DNA of 64,000 bases from Aequorivita vladivostokensis. GTDB lineage: Bacteria > Bacteroidota > Bacteroidia > Flavobacteriales > Flavobacteriaceae. Shown in pieces: positions 51,241 to 59,063 of this stretch. A model generated the notes under the pieces. That model was not told the origin of the DNA and did no database searches. It saw only the letters and a list, made by a program, of their open reading frames with translations. The first letter of the stretch is position 1; each line of letters starts with the position of its first letter. The stretch is from positions 62,001-126,000 of the forward strand of contig NZ_JSVU01000008.1 in the NCBI RefSeq assembly GCF_000952855.1, given 5' to 3'. Made by a program: the position numbers and the translations under genes.

Positions 51241-52008
51241 TCAAAAGTTTTTTTCGGTTAAATATTTCCAATACCTTTTTGGAATGTGTTTTATATGCAA
51301 CCGCATGTTTTTTCTGGAAGCTATATTGCTATTCTTAAAGTAATTGCCCCAAAGTTTCTGAAATTGTATTTCTTCCAAGGTAAAGAAGTTTGGTGCCTCC
51401 TTCTGGGTATTTATTGCCTCGGAAATTTCCAACTGCACTGTCTTCACATTTTTTAGGTCGTAATAAATGCCATACTTTCTTTTCAGATCATAAATCAACC
51501 AGTTTTGGTCCGCGTATCTTTTTTTAAAATGAGTTGCATTTAGAGGAAGCACATTAAAATCTGGAGCTATGGTGGCAAAATATATTCCATCTGTGGTGAG
51601 TCGGAAGCGCACAAAGGCATCCATTCTATGTTTTTCACGATTCACTTTTTTGACGGTTTTTTCAATTTCGAGTATATGACGGTTACTGAAATCCCTTTCA
51701 ACATTCTCCGAAGAAGAAAGGGCGTATCTTATGTAATGGAGCATGGAGTCTTCAATACCTAAAATTTCACTGAGGAAAGCTTTGTAGAGTTTTCGTTTTC
51801 CAGAAGTTGAAATTTTCTTTGACAGCCCGTTCCAAACGCGTTTGGCCCTGTGTGAATCTGAGTCAATCACTTTCTCTGTTCCAAATAAACTTACAAGCGC
51901 GTTCTCTTTCTTGATAATTGAAACATCGTCCAGATTGTATTCATATACATGGAAAACCGAGGAAAGAAACCCCTCGAAACTGCCGTCATAGATTAGGGTG
52001 GTTTTCAA
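51241..52008 (-). CDS. TIGR03915/DUF4130 family DNA metabolism protein, 255 aa
   Basis: The protein starts MKTTLIYDGSFEGFLSSVFH and contains DAFVRFRLTTDGIYFATIAP and KRYADQNWLIYDLKRKYGIY, features of the TIGR03915/DUF4130 family, which is nearly always encoded next to the TIGR03916 radical SAM protein. It is cytoplasmic. Family members are annotated as probable DNA metabolism or repair proteins; the chemistry is not settled. Its start overlaps the end of the radical SAM gene by 4 bp, showing translational coupling in an operon that is divergent from an S24 repressor gene. Confidence 0.9.
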   Translation of the reverse strand: MKTTLIYDGSFEGFLSSVFHVYEYNLDDVSIIKKENALVSLFGTEKVIDSDSHRAKRVWNGLSKKISTSGKRKLYKAFLSEILGIEDSMLHYIRYALSSSENVERDFSNRHILEIEKTVKKVNREKHRMDAFVRFRLTTDGIYFATIAPDFNVLPLNATHFKKRYADQNWLIYDLKRKYGIYYDLKNVKTVQLEISEAINTQKEAPNFFTLEEIQFQKLWGNYFKNSNIASRKNMRLHIKHIPKRYWKYLTEKNF

Positions 52009-53288
52009 GCCGAAAGATTATTTGGAACATCAAATAAATTTAACTGAGTGCTTAATTCTTTTCTGAATTTACTGTTTGACTCATTCAAAATTAGTCCCTT
52101 CAACTGCGCCGGTGTTCTATCCTTTCCTTCAAAAATCCGGGAATTGCAGGTTATAAAGTATTTGGCCCTATTTAATGAAGCGCCGATGGATTTTAAATTT
52201 TCCCAATTTAATTTACGATACCTGCGCGCCTGCATAATTTTATGTACCGATTTGGTTCCGAAGCCCGGAACGCGTAGCAGCATGCGCATATCTGCCCTAT
52301 TTATATCTATTGGAAATTGGTCTAGATTGCGCAACGCCCAACTTAATTTCGGATCTATGTCTGCTTCTAGATTTGGAAAATCCTTATTCAGCAGTTCGCG
52401 CACGTCAAAACCATAAAAGCGTAATAACCAATCGGTTTGATAAAGGCGATTTTCCCGCAGTAGCGGTACGGCCGAGCCAATGGATGGCAGCCGTGTATCG
52501 TAGCTGATAGGAACATAACCCGAATAATAGACCCGTTTAAGGTTAAACGACTTGTAAAAATAGGCCGATGTGTACATAATTTCGGCATCGCTCTCGCCAC
52601 TGGCGCCCACGATCATTTGTGTACTCTGCCCTGCAGGCGCATAGATAGGAACTTTTTTCAAAAGCTTTTTTTCATTCTTATATTGAATGATTTCATTTTT
52701 AACCTTTTCCATCGGTTTAATAAAATCTTTCCGATTTTTTTCCGGAGCCAAAAGTTTTAGACCTTTGTCGGTGGGAATTTCAATATTTACCGAAAGCCGA
52801 TCTGCGTATAGTCCGGCCTCCCGCATTAGTTCATCGCTCGCCCCTGGAATTGATTTTAGATGGATATAGCCGTTGAAATTTTCTTCCTCCCGAAGTTTTT
52901 TTGCCACTGCAATCAAGCGTTCCATAGTATAATCCGCATTTTTAAAGATGCCGCTGCTCAAAAAGAGGCCTTCTATATAATTTCGTCTATAGAAATTAAT
53001 GGTGAGATCCACTACTTCCTGTACTTTAAAGGCAGCGCGTTTTATATCGTTGCTTTTGCGGGTAACGCAGTAGGCACAATCAAAAATGCAATGATTGGTC
53101 AGCAATATTTTTAAAAGGGAAACACATCTTCCATCTTCAGTATAACTGTGGCAGATACCCATCCCGCTGCTATTGCCGAGGCCTTTATTCTTGTTTTCTC
53201 TTTTGCTTCCGCTGGAGGAACAGGAAACATCATATTTGGCAGCATCTGCTAAGATGCTGAGCTTTTCATTTATTCTTTCAAAATCCAT
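52005..53288 (-). CDS. TIGR03916 putative DNA modification/repair radical SAM protein, 427 aa
   Basis: ATG 53288 (MDFERINEKLSILADAAKYD) is chosen from homologues; the open frame runs 41 codons further but only into the divergent promoter. The iron-sulfur cluster motif CxxxCxxC is in NHCIFDCAYCVTRKSND near residue 85. GLFLSSGIFKNADYTMERL and VPIYAPAGQSTQMIVGASGE fit the family core. The C-terminus holds a helix-hairpin-helix DNA-binding region (LLRVPGFGTKSVHKIMQARR near 335). With DUF4130 downstream it forms the usual two-gene unit. A role in DNA lesion repair is suggested by the family name and the regulator next door. Confidence 0.93.
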   Translation of the reverse strand: MDFERINEKLSILADAAKYDVSCSSSGSKRENKNKGLGNSSGMGICHSYTEDGRCVSLLKILLTNHCIFDCAYCVTRKSNDIKRAAFKVQEVVDLTINFYRRNYIEGLFLSSGIFKNADYTMERLIAVAKKLREEENFNGYIHLKSIPGASDELMREAGLYADRLSVNIEIPTDKGLKLLAPEKNRKDFIKPMEKVKNEIIQYKNEKKLLKKVPIYAPAGQSTQMIVGASGESDAEIMYTSAYFYKSFNLKRVYYSGYVPISYDTRLPSIGSAVPLLRENRLYQTDWLLRFYGFDVRELLNKDFPNLEADIDPKLSWALRNLDQFPIDINRADMRMLLRVPGFGTKSVHKIMQARRYRKLNWENLKSIGASLNRAKYFITCNSRIFEGKDRTPAQLKGLILNESNSKFRKELSTQLNLFDVPNNLSA

Positions 53289-53335
53289 AGCATTATTTGG
53301 AGGATGTCCAAAAATAGGGAAATATTCCAAAACTA

Positions 53336-53350
53336 TTGGATATAATCCAA
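53336..53350. promoter_or_regulatory. Candidate operator palindrome between the radical SAM and S24 genes
   Basis: TTGGATATAATCCAA has perfect TTGGAT/ATCCAA arms around ATA. A second, weaker partner (ATTCCAA...TTGGAT) overlaps from the left and GGATATTTTCC lies to the right. This cluster is in the 103-bp gap between the divergent genes and suits a dimeric repressor, most likely the adjacent S24 protein. Confidence 0.55.
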
Positions 53351-53380
53351 ATTTTTTATAGGATATTTTCCAATAATTTC

Positions 53381-53388
53381 TATATTTG
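53381..53388 (+). promoter_or_regulatory. Predicted -7 promoter box of the S24 repressor gene
   Basis: TATATTTG matches TAnnTTTG and lies only 3 bp before the ATG at 53392, so transcription would start at or next to the start codon, giving a leaderless mRNA. Confidence 0.45.
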
Positions 53389-53391
53389 TGT

Positions 53392-54174
53392 ATGAAATCA
53401 CAACTAACCATAGAAGCTCAACGTTTTAAAAAACTTAGGGAAGAGCTACGGCATACGCAGCAATCGTTTGCCGAACTACTGGATATAGGAGCCACTACGG
53501 CCGATATAGAAAGGGGAAAGACCAAAATAACGGGAAAAATCATTATGGAGCTAATGGCCCAATTCAATATAAATCCGCTTTGGCTCTACGGCAAAAGTTT
53601 TGAAAAATATATTGATACGAGCCGCGGCGATGTGAGCCCCAAGGTTATAACCGTGGATAATACGGGGAATGATAGTATTCTGTTGGTAAATCAAAAGGCG
53701 GCGGCGGGTTACCCGAACAATATTCACGATACAGGCTGGTATCAAACCTTGCCGGCGTTCAATATTCCATTGCCTGAATATAGAAATGCATCCTATCGCG
53801 GGTTTCAGGTTGAGGGAGACAGTATGTTACCCAGCATAAAACCGAATGAATGGGTTTTGGGCCGTGCCGTGCCCAGCATACACGAAGCTGCCGATAGCAA
53901 GATTTACATCGTTGTTCTTAGGGATTCCGTCCTGGTAAAAAAACTTCAAAAAATACCGAATAACCCCCAGAGCATCCGGCTCATTAGCCTAAATGATGAA
54001 TATTTGCCCATAGATGTAAAAGTTAGGGATATTCAGGAGCTCTGGTTGGTAAATAGCAAATTGAGTTTTGGTCTCGATGAACCTTCGGAAAGTAATTTGT
54101 TAAGACAGCTACAACAATCTATGGAAGAACTAAAGGCCCAAATGAAGGGGATGAGCCAAAAAAAAACCGACTGA
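53392..54174 (+). CDS. XRE-S24 repressor of LexA/CI type, 260 aa
   Basis: The N-terminal helix-turn-helix (about residues 8-67: FKKLREELRHTQQSFAELLD) joins a C-terminal S24 self-cleavage domain. The cleavage site Ala-Gly is in QKAAAGYPNN (A105-G106). The catalytic serine is in VEGDSMLPSIKPNEWVLGR (S144) and the lysine is in SVLVKKLQKI (K183). Such proteins cleave themselves after DNA damage to release repression. Its position divergent from a DNA-repair radical SAM operon, with palindromes between, supports control of that operon and of itself. ATG 53392 is preferred over the TTG at 53386. The last codons fall in its own terminator stem. Confidence 0.92.
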   Translation: MKSQLTIEAQRFKKLREELRHTQQSFAELLDIGATTADIERGKTKITGKIIMELMAQFNINPLWLYGKSFEKYIDTSRGDVSPKVITVDNTGNDSILLVNQKAAAGYPNNIHDTGWYQTLPAFNIPLPEYRNASYRGFQVEGDSMLPSIKPNEWVLGRAVPSIHEAADSKIYIVVLRDSVLVKKLQKIPNNPQSIRLISLNDEYLPIDVKVRDIQELWLVNSKLSFGLDEPSESNLLRQLQQSMEELKAQMKGMSQKKTD

Positions 54175-54190
54175 TATAAGTCGGTTTTTT
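54165..54190 (+). terminator. Terminator overlapping the S24 gene stop
   Basis: AACCGACT pairs with AGTCGGTT around a loop that includes the stop codon TGA (54172-54174); a T run follows. Confidence 0.88.
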
Positions 54191-54211
54191 AGTTTTAAAT
54201 GCGGGGGGAAC

Positions 54212-54463
54212 TTAATTGTTCTCGTCAATTTTTATTTTGGTATCGCCATCCTCGTCCTTTTTAATCTTCACCTCCTTTTCATCTGTTTCCATTTTTATTT
54301 TGGTGTCGCCGCCGTCTTCTTTAATCTTCACGTCGGCTCCATCAGCCTGCATTTCCTGGATGATGGCTTCTTCTTCTGTTACTTCTTCCTTATTTTCTCG
54401 GCAAGAAATAAAACTTGCAGCTATAAAGGCCGCGCTCAAGGTAAATAATGCTACTTTTTTCAT
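54212..54463 (-). CDS. Small acidic lipoprotein, 83 aa
   Basis: A lipobox (SFISC) precedes RENKEEVTEEEAIIQEMQAD and a charged repeat in which DVKIKEDGGDTKIKMETDEK and EVKIKKDEDGDTKIKIDEN show an 8- to 13-residue period. It belongs with the lipoprotein genes at 54509, 54791 and 50952, which share the SCRE start after the lipobox. The repeat alternates Lys and Asp/Glu, unlike the acidic helices of its neighbours. Role unknown. Confidence 0.82.
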   Translation of the reverse strand: MKKVALFTLSAAFIAASFISCRENKEEVTEEEAIIQEMQADGADVKIKEDGGDTKIKMETDEKEVKIKKDEDGDTKIKIDENN

Positions 54464-54508
54464 AATTGTTGATTTTAAAATTAATTAGGGTGTTTAGTTT
54501 AATTTGAT

Positions 54509-54760
54509 TTAAATATCATCGGTTCCACCAGTACCGGTGTTTTCCTTAATTTCGTTGACTCCTTCCTGTATTGTATTTTCCACAGGATCGGTAGAGTCGT
54601 CATCTGTCATATCCTTCACTTCATCTTCCACGTCGTCAGCAGCGTCATTCACATCGTCTGCAACATCTTCAATATCATCAGCTTTCTTGTTTTCACGACA
54701 CGAAATAAAACTAGTACCGAATGTGAACATAAGTGCTAGAATTAAAATGGATTTTTTCAT
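54509..54760 (-). CDS. Small acidic lipoprotein, 83 aa
   Basis: A signal peptide with lipobox SFISC is followed by RENKKADDIEDVADDVNDAA and an acidic region with DDVEDEVKDMTDDDSTDP. The design is that of the lipoprotein at 50952-51188. It stands 45 bp upstream of the next small lipoprotein gene on the same strand; the three genes here are likely co-transcribed. The acidic, low-complexity helix has no enzymatic motif. Confidence 0.82.
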   Translation of the reverse strand: MKKSILILALMFTFGTSFISCRENKKADDIEDVADDVNDAADDVEDEVKDMTDDDSTDPVENTIQEGVNEIKENTGTGGTDDI

Positions 54761-54790
54761 AATTTAAGGTTTTAAGGTTGTAATTTGGAA

Positions 54791-55012
54791 TTAATCATCG
54801 TTTCCAATGTCCTCAATTTTCTTATCGATTTCCTCGTTTACTTCTTTGTCCACTTCCTTTGCGGCCCTTTCTAGTATGCCCTCATTTTCCCGTGTTTCAG
54901 GTTCCACTTCTACTTCTACCTCTCGAATTACTTCCCTGGTTTCAGTCTTTTGCTCGCGGCAAGAACCGAAGGCTAATGGAATGATGGCAAGGGCAATAAA
55001 TAGTCTTTTCAT
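54791..55012 (-). CDS. Small acidic lipoprotein, 73 aa
   Basis: The lipobox is in IIPLAFGSCREQKTETREV, with a helical mature part rich in Glu/Arg (IREVEVEVEPETRENEGILE) and Lys/Glu (EVDKEVNEEIDKKIEDIGND). It is the first of three similar genes in the same direction (54791, 54509, 54212). The shared SCRE/SCRExK start after the lipobox suggests a paralogous family. The mature charge pattern suggests a coiled coil; function unknown. Confidence 0.8.
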   Translation of the reverse strand: MKRLFIALAIIPLAFGSCREQKTETREVIREVEVEVEPETRENEGILERAAKEVDKEVNEEIDKKIEDIGNDD

Positions 55013-55166
55013 AATTAGATTGTTTTTAATTGTTAAAACAAAGCTAGCTTTTTAAATTTCTCAAATGTATAATTAAATACTAAAAATTGTGAAAAGTGTA
55101 TTAATTCGGATATTTCGATTCAAAAATTGATGCAATTTTCCCAATAAAATGTTTAAAAATGATTTT

Positions 55167-56399
55167 TTATTGAGCGATATGCCGCATTATTTTCGCCGTG
55201 GCCCCTGTGTTTTTGTTCACAAAATGTCCCGAAATCATTCCTGTTTTGGTTCTGAAATCTTTGTTTTCCACTAGTTTATTTAAAGTTTCCGAGCATTCCG
55301 AAGCATTCTTAATGGAGAACAAACCTGCCAAGTCCCGCAGACGGATGGCCTCGGGAAATTCACCATAATTTTTTCCAATCACGATGGGAACGCCAAATGT
55401 GGCGGGTTCCAAAATATTGTGGAGCCCGGTGCTGCCCATTGCCCCGCCCACATAGGCAACATCCGCATAACTGTAAAGTTTGCTCAGCAACCCGATGCAG
55501 TCGATGATTAAAACGTCATAATCTGAAATATTCACTTCATCTTTATTGGAATGGAGCACTGTTTTTTTGACGATTTTTTTAGTGAATTCTGAAATTTTAT
55601 CGGCTTCAATTTTATGGGGAGCAATGATGAATTTTACATTTTCGGGTGCAGCATTGATATAATTCAAGAGTACGACTTCATCTTCCGGCCACGTACTTCC
55701 ACAGACAATACAGAGTGAATTTCCTTTAAAATCCTCGGCAAATTTCAGGGTGTTGTCCATTTCAATTTGATGCGAGACCCGGTCAAAACGTGTATCCCCG
55801 CTCACAGTTACATTGCTGAAGCCGATGTTTTTCAGAAGTTCTTCAGAATTTTCATCTTGGAGAAAAAAGTGATCGAAACTTTGTAGCGCCTTTCGCATAA
55901 ACCCGCCGTAGCTCTTAAAAAAGATCTGATCCTTCCTAAAAACGCCGGAAACCAAATAGGTGGGCACGTTCTTCTTTTGAAGTTCGAAAAGATAGTTTGG
56001 CCAAAATTCATATTTTACGAAAAGCGCCATTGTGGGATGAACTGCCGCCAAAAACTTTTTTGCGTTGGCCCGTATATCCATTGGCAAATAAACCACCACG
56101 TCTGCCAAAGGCGTATTCTTTTTCACCTCAAAACCTGATGGCGAAAAAAAACTGACCACTATTTTATGGTCCGGCCTTTGTTTTTTAATGGCTTCCATAA
56201 TGGGAACGCCTTGTTCAAATTCCCCCAACGAGGCACAGTGGAACCAAATGGTTTTATCTTCTGAAGAGATTTTTTGCTCAAGAATTTCAAAAACGTCCTT
56301 TCTGCCGTTCACAAAAAGTTTCATTTTCTTGTTGAACAGCGCCACAATCCGCAAACCGAAGGAGGCCAAATGAATCGATAAATTATAGATTGTGTGCAT
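55167..56399 (-). CDS. waaA: 3-deoxy-D-manno-octulosonic acid transferase
   Basis: WaaA (KdtA) transfers Kdo to lipid A precursor at the inner membrane. The glycosyltransferase 30 features are visible: FHCASLGEFEQGVPIMEAIK near residue 55, VKYEFWPNYLFELQKK near 128, VCGSTWPEDEVVLLN near 235 and the C-terminal AYVGGAMGSTGLHNILEPAT near 325. I start at ATG 56399 (MHTIYNLSIHLASFGLR). Length (410) is typical. Its upstream neighbours, a sugar aminotransferase and galE, are divergent and also serve surface-sugar synthesis. Confidence 0.95.
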   Translation of the reverse strand: MHTIYNLSIHLASFGLRIVALFNKKMKLFVNGRKDVFEILEQKISSEDKTIWFHCASLGEFEQGVPIMEAIKKQRPDHKIVVSFFSPSGFEVKKNTPLADVVVYLPMDIRANAKKFLAAVHPTMALFVKYEFWPNYLFELQKKNVPTYLVSGVFRKDQIFFKSYGGFMRKALQSFDHFFLQDENSEELLKNIGFSNVTVSGDTRFDRVSHQIEMDNTLKFAEDFKGNSLCIVCGSTWPEDEVVLLNYINAAPENVKFIIAPHKIEADKISEFTKKIVKKTVLHSNKDEVNISDYDVLIIDCIGLLSKLYSYADVAYVGGAMGSTGLHNILEPATFGVPIVIGKNYGEFPEAIRLRDLAGLFSIKNASECSETLNKLVENKDFRTKTGMISGHFVNKNTGATAKIMRHIAQ

Positions 56400-56413
56400 A
56401 GGTGGTAAAAATA

Positions 56414-56491
56414 CCAAATTTCAAGTATCAAATCCTAAATATGTAATTTCAATCCCGATAACTATCGAAACCAAATTCCAAATTAACGAAT
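56414..56491. repeat. Heptamer array interrupted by a degenerate palindrome
   Basis: Units CCAAATT, TCAAGTA, TCAAATC, CTAAATA and TGTAATT are followed by a degenerate palindrome (TCCCGATAACTATCGAAA at 56453-56470), then CCAAATT, CCAAATT and AACGAAT. CCAAATT is the reverse complement of AATTTGG, so this is the GGAATTT family inverted. The array lies between waaA and the aminotransferase gene. Confidence 0.6.
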
Positions 56492-56557
56492 CCCTACATA
56501 TCAAATATCATTTTCGTAATTTTACCGCATTCGAGAAATTAAAAGTTCAATTTAAAA

Positions 56558-56579
56558 GATACCCGCCTGCGCGGGCATG
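56558..56579 (+). repeat. 22-bp hairpin repeat before the aminotransferase start, copy 1
   Basis: GAT followed by ACCCGCCTGCGCGGGCATG; CCCGC pairs with GCGGG around CTGC. The true ATG (56582) starts 2 bp after it, and the repeat's own ATG gives a two-codon frame ending TGA across the real start. An identical 22-bp copy precedes galE. Confidence 0.85.
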
Positions 56580-56581
56580 TT

Positions 56582-57739
56582 ATGAAGAAAATACAAATGG
56601 TCGACCTGAAAGGGCAATATGAAAAGATAAAGGAGCGCGTGGACAGTTCCATTATGAACGTAATTGAAACCACCGCTTTTGTGAACGGCCCCGAGGTCCA
56701 CGAATTTCAAAAGGAACTTGAGGAATATTTGGGGGTAAAACACGTAATTCCCTGTGCAAACGGCACCGATGCGCTGCAGATTGCAATGATGGGGCTTGGC
56801 CTAAAACCGGGCGACGAGGTTATAACGGCCGATTTCACTTTTGCCGCCACCGTGGAGGTTATTGCGCTTTTGCAGTTAACGCCAGTGTTGGTAGATGTGG
56901 ATCCTATCAATTTCAATATAGATGTAGAAGCCATAAAAAAAGCGATTACCCCAAAAACCAGAGCCATAGTCCCCGTGCATCTTTTTGGCCTTGCAGCAAA
57001 TATGGACGAAATTATGGCCATTGCCGAAGAACACGATCTGTATGTAATTGAGGACAATGCCCAGGGAATTGGCGCTGATTATACCTGGCCGGACGGCACA
57101 AAACAAAAGACGGGCACCATTGGCCACGTAGCCTCAACCTCCTTTTTTCCCTCGAAAAATTTAGGCTGCTACGGAGACGGCGGCGCCATATTTACCAATG
57201 ACGATGATCTGGCACACATCATTCGCGGGATTGTAAACCACGGAATGTACGTTCGCTACCATCACGATGTGGTGGGGGTAAACAGCAGGCTGGATTCCAT
57301 TCAAGCCGCGGTGCTTCGGGCAAAATTGCACCATTTGGACGAATACAATGCGGCGCGCCGAAATGCAGCCAGAAAGTATAGTGAAGCTTTCGCCGGAATA
57401 GCAAATATAGTCACGCCCACGGGCTTTTGCGACAACACCCAAACCATTTGCGATGTTTGCGACTGCCACGTTTTTCACCAATACACCTTAAAAATTTTAA
57501 ATGCAGATCGGGATGCTTTGGTAAACCACTTAAACGAAAAGGGAATTCCTTGTGGCGTATATTATCCCATTCCCTTGCACCTTCAAAAAGCGTATAAAGA
57601 CGAGCGCTATAAGGAAGAAGATTTTGCGGTTACCAATCAGTTGGTGAAAGAGGTAATTTCACTGCCCATGCACACCGAGCTTGATGACGAGCAGATAGAT
57701 TATATTACCAAAACCGTGATTGATTTTATTCAGAAATAA
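56582..57739 (+). CDS. DegT/DnrJ/EryC1/StrS family sugar aminotransferase, 385 aa
   Basis: This PLP enzyme transfers an amino group to a keto-sugar nucleotide, a step in surface polysaccharide synthesis. The Schiff-base lysine is in TSFFPSKNLGCYGDGGA near residue 185, and VIEDNAQGIGADYTW near 157 gives the cofactor aspartate. HVFHQYTLKILNADRDALVN near 299 follows an unusual Cys-rich loop (FCDNTQTICDVCDCHVF, four Cys). WbpE-type enzymes are the closest in feel, but the substrate is unproven. Its start directly follows a hairpin repeat shared with galE downstream. Confidence 0.92.
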   Translation: MKKIQMVDLKGQYEKIKERVDSSIMNVIETTAFVNGPEVHEFQKELEEYLGVKHVIPCANGTDALQIAMMGLGLKPGDEVITADFTFAATVEVIALLQLTPVLVDVDPINFNIDVEAIKKAITPKTRAIVPVHLFGLAANMDEIMAIAEEHDLYVIEDNAQGIGADYTWPDGTKQKTGTIGHVASTSFFPSKNLGCYGDGGAIFTNDDDLAHIIRGIVNHGMYVRYHHDVVGVNSRLDSIQAAVLRAKLHHLDEYNAARRNAARKYSEAFAGIANIVTPTGFCDNTQTICDVCDCHVFHQYTLKILNADRDALVNHLNEKGIPCGVYYPIPLHLQKAYKDERYKEEDFAVTNQLVKEVISLPMHTELDDEQIDYITKTVIDFIQK

Positions 57740-57749
57740 TAATTAAAGA

Positions 57750-57771
57750 GATACCCGCCTGCGCGGGCATG
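57750..57771 (+). repeat. 22-bp hairpin repeat before galE, copy 2
   Basis: This copy is identical to 56558-56579 over 22 bp. Its ATG (57769) is in frame with galE, giving MIM at the start, with the usual start at ATG 57775. Confidence 0.85.
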
Positions 57772-57774
57772 ATA

Positions 57775-58797
57775 ATGAAAAAAATACTCGTAACAGGCGG
57801 CTTGGGCTATATAGGGTCCCACACCGTTGTAGAACTTCAGAATTCAGGTTATCAGGTTATAATAATTGATAACCTTTCCAACGCTTCCTTGGATGTTTTA
57901 GAGGGCATTACCAACATAACCAAAACCCCTCCGGCCTTTGAAAGGCTCGACTTGCGCCTAAAAGCCGATGTTGCGGATTTTTTTAAACGGAACCAGGATA
58001 TTGAGGGAATAATACATTTCGCGGCCAGTAAGGCAGTGGGCGAAAGTGTGCAAAATCCGTTGCTCTATTATGAAAACAACCTCAACACCTTAATTTACCT
58101 GCTACAGGAATGCAATGCCCACGGTATTGAAAACTTCATCTTCAGTTCGTCCTGTACGGTTTATGGCGAGCCCGACTCGCTTCCCATTACAGAAGACGCA
58201 CCCGTAAAATCAGCGACTTCGCCTTATGGAAATACCAAACAAATAAGTGAGGAAATATTGAAGGATACGTGTTCCATTTCAGCCTTAAAATCAATTGCGC
58301 TGCGATATTTCAACCCTATTGGAGCCCATGAAACGGCAGAGATAGGCGAGCTTCCCGCGGGAGTGCCCCAAAACCTCGTTCCGTTCATTACGCAAACGGC
58401 TGCGGGAGTTCGGGAGCAACTTTCCGTATTTGGCGATGATTACCCTACCGAAGACGGCAGTTGCATCCGTGATTACATACACGTGGTAGATTTGGCAAAG
58501 GCACACGTTATCGCATTGCAGCGATTGCTTTCAAAGAAGAATCAGTCAAATTATGAAGTTTTCAATTTAGGAACGGGCAGAGGAAGTTCTGTTTTGGAAG
58601 TGGTGAATTCCTTTGAAAAAACTACCGGTGAAAACCTGAACTATAAAATTGTGGATCGCCGCCCCGGCGATGTAATCGCCGTGTATGCCGATACCCAAAA
58701 AGCAAATAAGGAATTAGGCTGGAAAGCCGAAAAAACCATGGAAGATGCCCTAAAATCCGCCTGGAAGTGGGAGAAAAAAATACGCAAAATTAAGTAA
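57775..58797 (+). CDS. galE: UDP-glucose 4-epimerase
   Basis: GalE interconverts UDP-glucose and UDP-galactose in surface sugar and galactose metabolism. The NAD-binding motif is GGLGYIGSHTVVELQ near residue 8, the catalytic YxxxK is in SATSPYGNTKQISEEIL near residue 147, and RYFNPIGAHETAEIGEL lies near 175. ATG 57775 (MKKILVTGGLGYIG) is the homologue-like start; ATG 57769 from the hairpin repeat would add two residues. Length is 340. It follows the aminotransferase by 35 bp and probably shares its transcript. Confidence 0.96.
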   Translation: MKKILVTGGLGYIGSHTVVELQNSGYQVIIIDNLSNASLDVLEGITNITKTPPAFERLDLRLKADVADFFKRNQDIEGIIHFAASKAVGESVQNPLLYYENNLNTLIYLLQECNAHGIENFIFSSSCTVYGEPDSLPITEDAPVKSATSPYGNTKQISEEILKDTCSISALKSIALRYFNPIGAHETAEIGELPAGVPQNLVPFITQTAAGVREQLSVFGDDYPTEDGSCIRDYIHVVDLAKAHVIALQRLLSKKNQSNYEVFNLGTGRGSSVLEVVNSFEKTTGENLNYKIVDRRPGDVIAVYADTQKANKELGWKAEKTMEDALKSAWKWEKKIRKIK

Positions 58798-58876
58798 TTG
58801 TTACTCAATAACGTTTCACTATCCTTTTACCTATCAGCGGTTACGATAATCTAACCCACCATTCACCTGCCACACT

Positions 58877-58930
58877 GAGTGCAGTCAAAGTGAACCTCCA
58901 AAACCTGCCCCACGGAGCGCAGCCGTAGTG
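58877..58930 (+). repeat. Two copies of the dispersed 16-bp element
   Basis: GAGTGCAGTCAAAGTG (58877-58892) and GAGCGCAGCCGTAGTG (58915-58930). The second directly precedes the heptamer array at 58931, repeating the arrangement at 464-507. Confidence 0.7.
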
Positions 58931-58993
58931 CAGCACCCAGCACCCAGCACCCAGCACCCTTCACCCAGCACCCTTCACCCATCACCCATTACC
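58931..58993. repeat. Heptamer array, nine units (CAGCACC family)
   Basis: Nine exact-phase units (CAGCACC, CTTCACC, CATCACC and CATTACC types) span 63 bp. They follow a 16-bp element and lie in the 266-bp gap between galE and the T9SS propeller gene; no other feature is seen in that gap. Confidence 0.88.
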
Positions 58994-59063
58994 CCCAAAA
59001 CATTTTTCGATGACATTTCACCACTTTCCCGATACACCTACATAATCCTTAATTAATCAAATT

